A stretch of DNA of 64,000 bases from Rhodobacter sp. Har01 (lineage in GTDB: Bacteria; Pseudomonadota; Alphaproteobacteria; Rhodobacterales; Rhodobacteraceae), in the NCBI RefSeq assembly GCF_020564565.1, contig NZ_JAJCTD010000001.1, forward strand, positions 620,001-684,000, read 5' to 3'. Shown here one piece after another: positions 62,377 to 64,000 of the stretch (positions are counted from its first letter, which is position 1; every line of letters begins with the position of its first letter). Position numbers and translations under genes: made by a program. A model generated the notes under the pieces. The model was not told the DNA's origin, did not search any database, and worked only from the letters and a program-made list of their open reading frames with translations.

Positions 62377-62910
62377 TCAGAACGGGAAGCTGATCCCCCG
62401 GAACAGCAGCGAATGCGGCTCGGTGATCGAGGTGATCCGCGCCACCCAGATCGGCGAGAACAGCGTCTCGAAGGTGTCCGGATAGAGATGCACCAGATTG
62501 TGAAAGGACAGCATGCCGACGACCACGCCCATCAGCAGCGGCACCCGCAGCGCCTTTTCTCGCAGGCCCGCCAGATGTGCCAGCACCACGGCAATGCAGG
62601 CGCCGATCAGGGCGACCATGGCCATCTCGAAGTCGACATTCTCGGGCGTCTGCGGCACGCCATTCAGCACCCAGTCGGCATAGCGCCCCAAGGCATGGCT
62701 CAGAAAGCCAAGACCAAGGCACAGCGGAAAGACCAGCACAAAGCCTGCGTTGCGCAGCACGTCGCCCAGACCGCCCCGCCGCTGCCGGCTTTTCGGCCGA
62801 TACGAGAATGTCAGGTCCTGGCCGACGAAGACGGTTGCCTTGCCGCTGGCCTGGCCGGCGCGGATGCGGGCGATCCGGGCCTCGAAACTTGCATTCTGTC
62901 CTGCCATCAT
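62377..62910 (-). CDS. Conserved membrane protein in suf operon
   Basis: A 177-residue protein with an N-terminal cytoplasmic part of about 50 residues and about three hydrophobic segments (LRNAGFVLVFPLCLGLGFLSHAL, MAMVALIGACIAVVLAHLAGL, VPLLMGVVVGMLSFHNL). I do not recognise its function. Start at 62910 or 62907 (ATGATG). It follows the sufB end after a 196-base gap containing a hairpin and a tiny frame. Confidence 0.75.
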   Translation of the reverse strand: MMAGQNASFEARIARIRAGQASGKATVFVGQDLTFSYRPKSRQRRGGLGDVLRNAGFVLVFPLCLGLGFLSHALGRYADWVLNGVPQTPENVDFEMAMVALIGACIAVVLAHLAGLREKALRVPLLMGVVVGMLSFHNLVHLYPDTFETLFSPIWVARITSITEPHSLLFRGISFPF

Positions 62911-62970
62911 CGCCCGGCCCCGCCTTCATGTCAGGAACCAGTTGATCGCGACCGGAATGGCGCCAATAGG

Positions 62971-62991
62971 ACGCAATTCGTTCAATTGCGT
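62971..62991. repeat. Hairpin in the suf operon between sufB and the membrane gene
   Basis: ACGCAATT (62971-62978), loop CGTTC, AATTGCGT (62984-62991): a perfect 8-base stem without a U-run. The flank GGACG-x-AATTCG resembles the second half of copy A (40949-40973), so it may be a diverged relative of the compound palindromes. Confidence 0.45.
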
Positions 62992-63020
62992 GAAAACTTG
63001 GGCGAAAATCCTGCATCGCT

Positions 63021-63107
63021 TCAGCCCCGGGCCAGCTTGATCCCGGCCGCAGCGACCACGGCAGCACGCCGCATCAGCACCACCAGGAGGACGTTCGCCG
63101 GGCCCAT
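63021..63107 (-). CDS. Possible 28-residue small protein after sufB
   Basis: Starts at an ATG overlapping the sufB stop (TGATG) and encodes 28 residues, [18 protein letters not shown] and then AAAGIKLARG, a short hydrophobic/basic peptide. The TGATG overlap is a typical coupling signal; length and composition give no family. It may be a real mini-protein or chance. Confidence 0.3.
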   Translation of the reverse strand: MGPANVLLVVLMRRAAVVAAAGIKLARG

Positions 63108-64000
63108 CAGCCGACACTGCCTTCCAGGCTGATCGCCACCAGACTCTGCGCTTCCATGGCAAACTCCATCGGCAGGGCCTGCAGGACCTCCTTGCAGAAG
63201 CCGTTGACGATCAGCGCCACCGCCGCCTCGGCCCCGATCCCGCGCGAGAGGCAGTAGAACAGCTGCTCCTCGTCCACCTTCGAGGTGGTTGCCTCGTGTT
63301 CGGCCCGGCTCGAGCTGTTCTTGACCTCGATATACGGCACCGTATGGGCGCCGCATCTGTCTCCGATCAGCAGGCTGTCGCATTGCGTGAAGTTGCGGCT
63401 GTTGGCGGCGCGCGGGTGCATGCTGACCAGGCCGCGATAGGTGTTCTGTGCCCGGCCTGCCGATATCCCCTTGGAAACGATGCGCGATTTCGTGTTCTTG
63501 CCCAGATGAACCATCTTGGTGCCGGTATCGGCCTGCTGGGCATTGTTGGTGATGGCGATCGAGTAGAATTCACCCTGCGCGCCCTCGCCCCGCAGGATGC
63601 AGGAGGGGTATTTCCAGGTGATCGCCGACCCGGTTTCCACCTGGGTCCACATCACCTTGGACCGGTCGCCCCGGCAATCGGCGCGCTTGGTGACGAAGTT
63701 GTAGATGCCGCCGCGGCCCTCTTCGTCGCCCGGATACCAGTTCTGCACGGTCGAATACTTGACCTCGGCATCCTCCAGCACGACGATTTCCACCACCGCC
63801 GCATGCAACTGGTGGGTGTCGCGCTTGGGCGCGGTGCAACCCTCAAGGTAGCTGACGTAAGACCCCTTGTCGGCGATGATCAGCGTCCGCTCGAACTGGC
63901 CGGTGTTTTCGGCGTTGATACGGAAATAGGTGCTCAACTCCATCGGGCAGCGCACGCCCGGCGGGATATAGACGAACGACCCGTCCGAGAAGACCGCGCA
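63107..64000 (-). CDS. sufB: Fe-S cluster assembly protein SufB (5' part off window)
   Basis: The C-terminal 297 codons of SufB; the gene continues past the right edge with the frame open. Recognised by [97 protein letters not shown] and the closing [16 protein letters not shown]. It is the scaffold subunit that receives sulfur and assembles the cluster with SufC and SufD. The upstream part (often with an IscR-type regulator) lies outside this window. Confidence 0.96.
   Translation of the reverse strand, partial: CAVFSDGSFVYIPPGVRCPMELSTYFRINAENTGQFERTLIIADKGSYVSYLEGCTAPKRDTHQLHAAVVEIVVLEDAEVKYSTVQNWYPGDEEGRGGIYNFVTKRADCRGDRSKVMWTQVETGSAITWKYPSCILRGEGAQGEFYSIAITNNAQQADTGTKMVHLGKNTKSRIVSKGISAGRAQNTYRGLVSMHPRAANSRNFTQCDSLLIGDRCGAHTVPYIEVKNSSSRAEHEATTSKVDEEQLFYCLSRGIGAEAAVALIVNGFCKEVLQALPMEFAMEAQSLVAISLEGSVG

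Overview
This is a GC-rich chromosomal segment of an alphaproteobacterium, almost certainly from the Rhodobacteraceae (Rhodobacter/Cereibacter/Gemmobacter-like). Evidence: the order dusB(nifR3)-ntrB-ntrC-ntrY-ntrX-trkA-trkH-hfq-hflX, an NtrC without the sigma54 GAFTGA loop (as described for Rhodobacter capsulatus), a fused IspDF, a HemB without the zinc cysteines, a VPLPA-type C-terminal sorting signal, and a suf operon with Yip1-type membrane genes inserted. I see no insertion sequence, prophage, CRISPR array or origin; most of the window is core genome.

Layout. 1-5170: a leftward tetR-adaptor-RND efflux operon (RND gene cut by the left edge) with a palindromic operator, divergent from tgt. 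5171-10403: tgt, a small secreted protein, a PAS-like/Cys4 protein and lon with its terminator. 10469-12545: leftward ispDF-pgpA-pncC. 12736-24681: rightward nitrogen-regulation block (dusB, ntrB, ntrC, ntrY, ntrX), the Trk potassium system, hfq and hflX. 24806-27140: a secreted PDC/cache-like protein and a chemoreceptor. 27233-33496: a penicillin-acylase-family hydrolase, a beta-hydroxyacid dehydrogenase, a SYLF lipoprotein, a GH53-like secreted protein and hemB. 33585-37603: a membrane protein and mfd. 37566-40857: a leftward acyl-CoA ligase-DsbA/FrnE-MFS operon with ATGA couplings, divergent from an XRE-cupin regulator. 41756-43947: a metallophosphoesterase coupled to a protein kinase-universal stress protein fusion. 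44079-46751: an entericidin-like mini-lipoprotein, an orphan peptide-binding protein, a candidate small RNA with promoter and terminator, and a VPLPA-anchored protein. 46893-52283: 3-hydroxybutyrate dehydrogenase, a DUF502 protein, pseudouridine catabolism (psuK-psuG), rpsB-tsf. 52629-57402: a LuxR solo, an FAD oxidoreductase, tRNA-Arg(CCG) and a lipidated S8 protease with a beta-barrel-like C-terminus. 57410-64000: leftward suf operon (sufB cut by the right edge, small ORF, membrane protein, methyltransferase-like protein, sufC, sufD, two yip1, sufS).

The features most worth a second look are a pair of related compound palindromes (40919-40982 and 43951-44010) that could each fold into a three-way junction, the candidate sRNA at about 46150-46226, the phosphoesterase/kinase-USP pair, the inverted repeat between ntrC and ntrY, PpsR/CrtJ-like TGT-N12-ACA and TGT-N8-ACA sites before the PAS-like gene at 7114, and the LuxR solo lacking the conserved ligand aspartate. 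All calls are from reading the sequence and from family knowledge; no database search was run.
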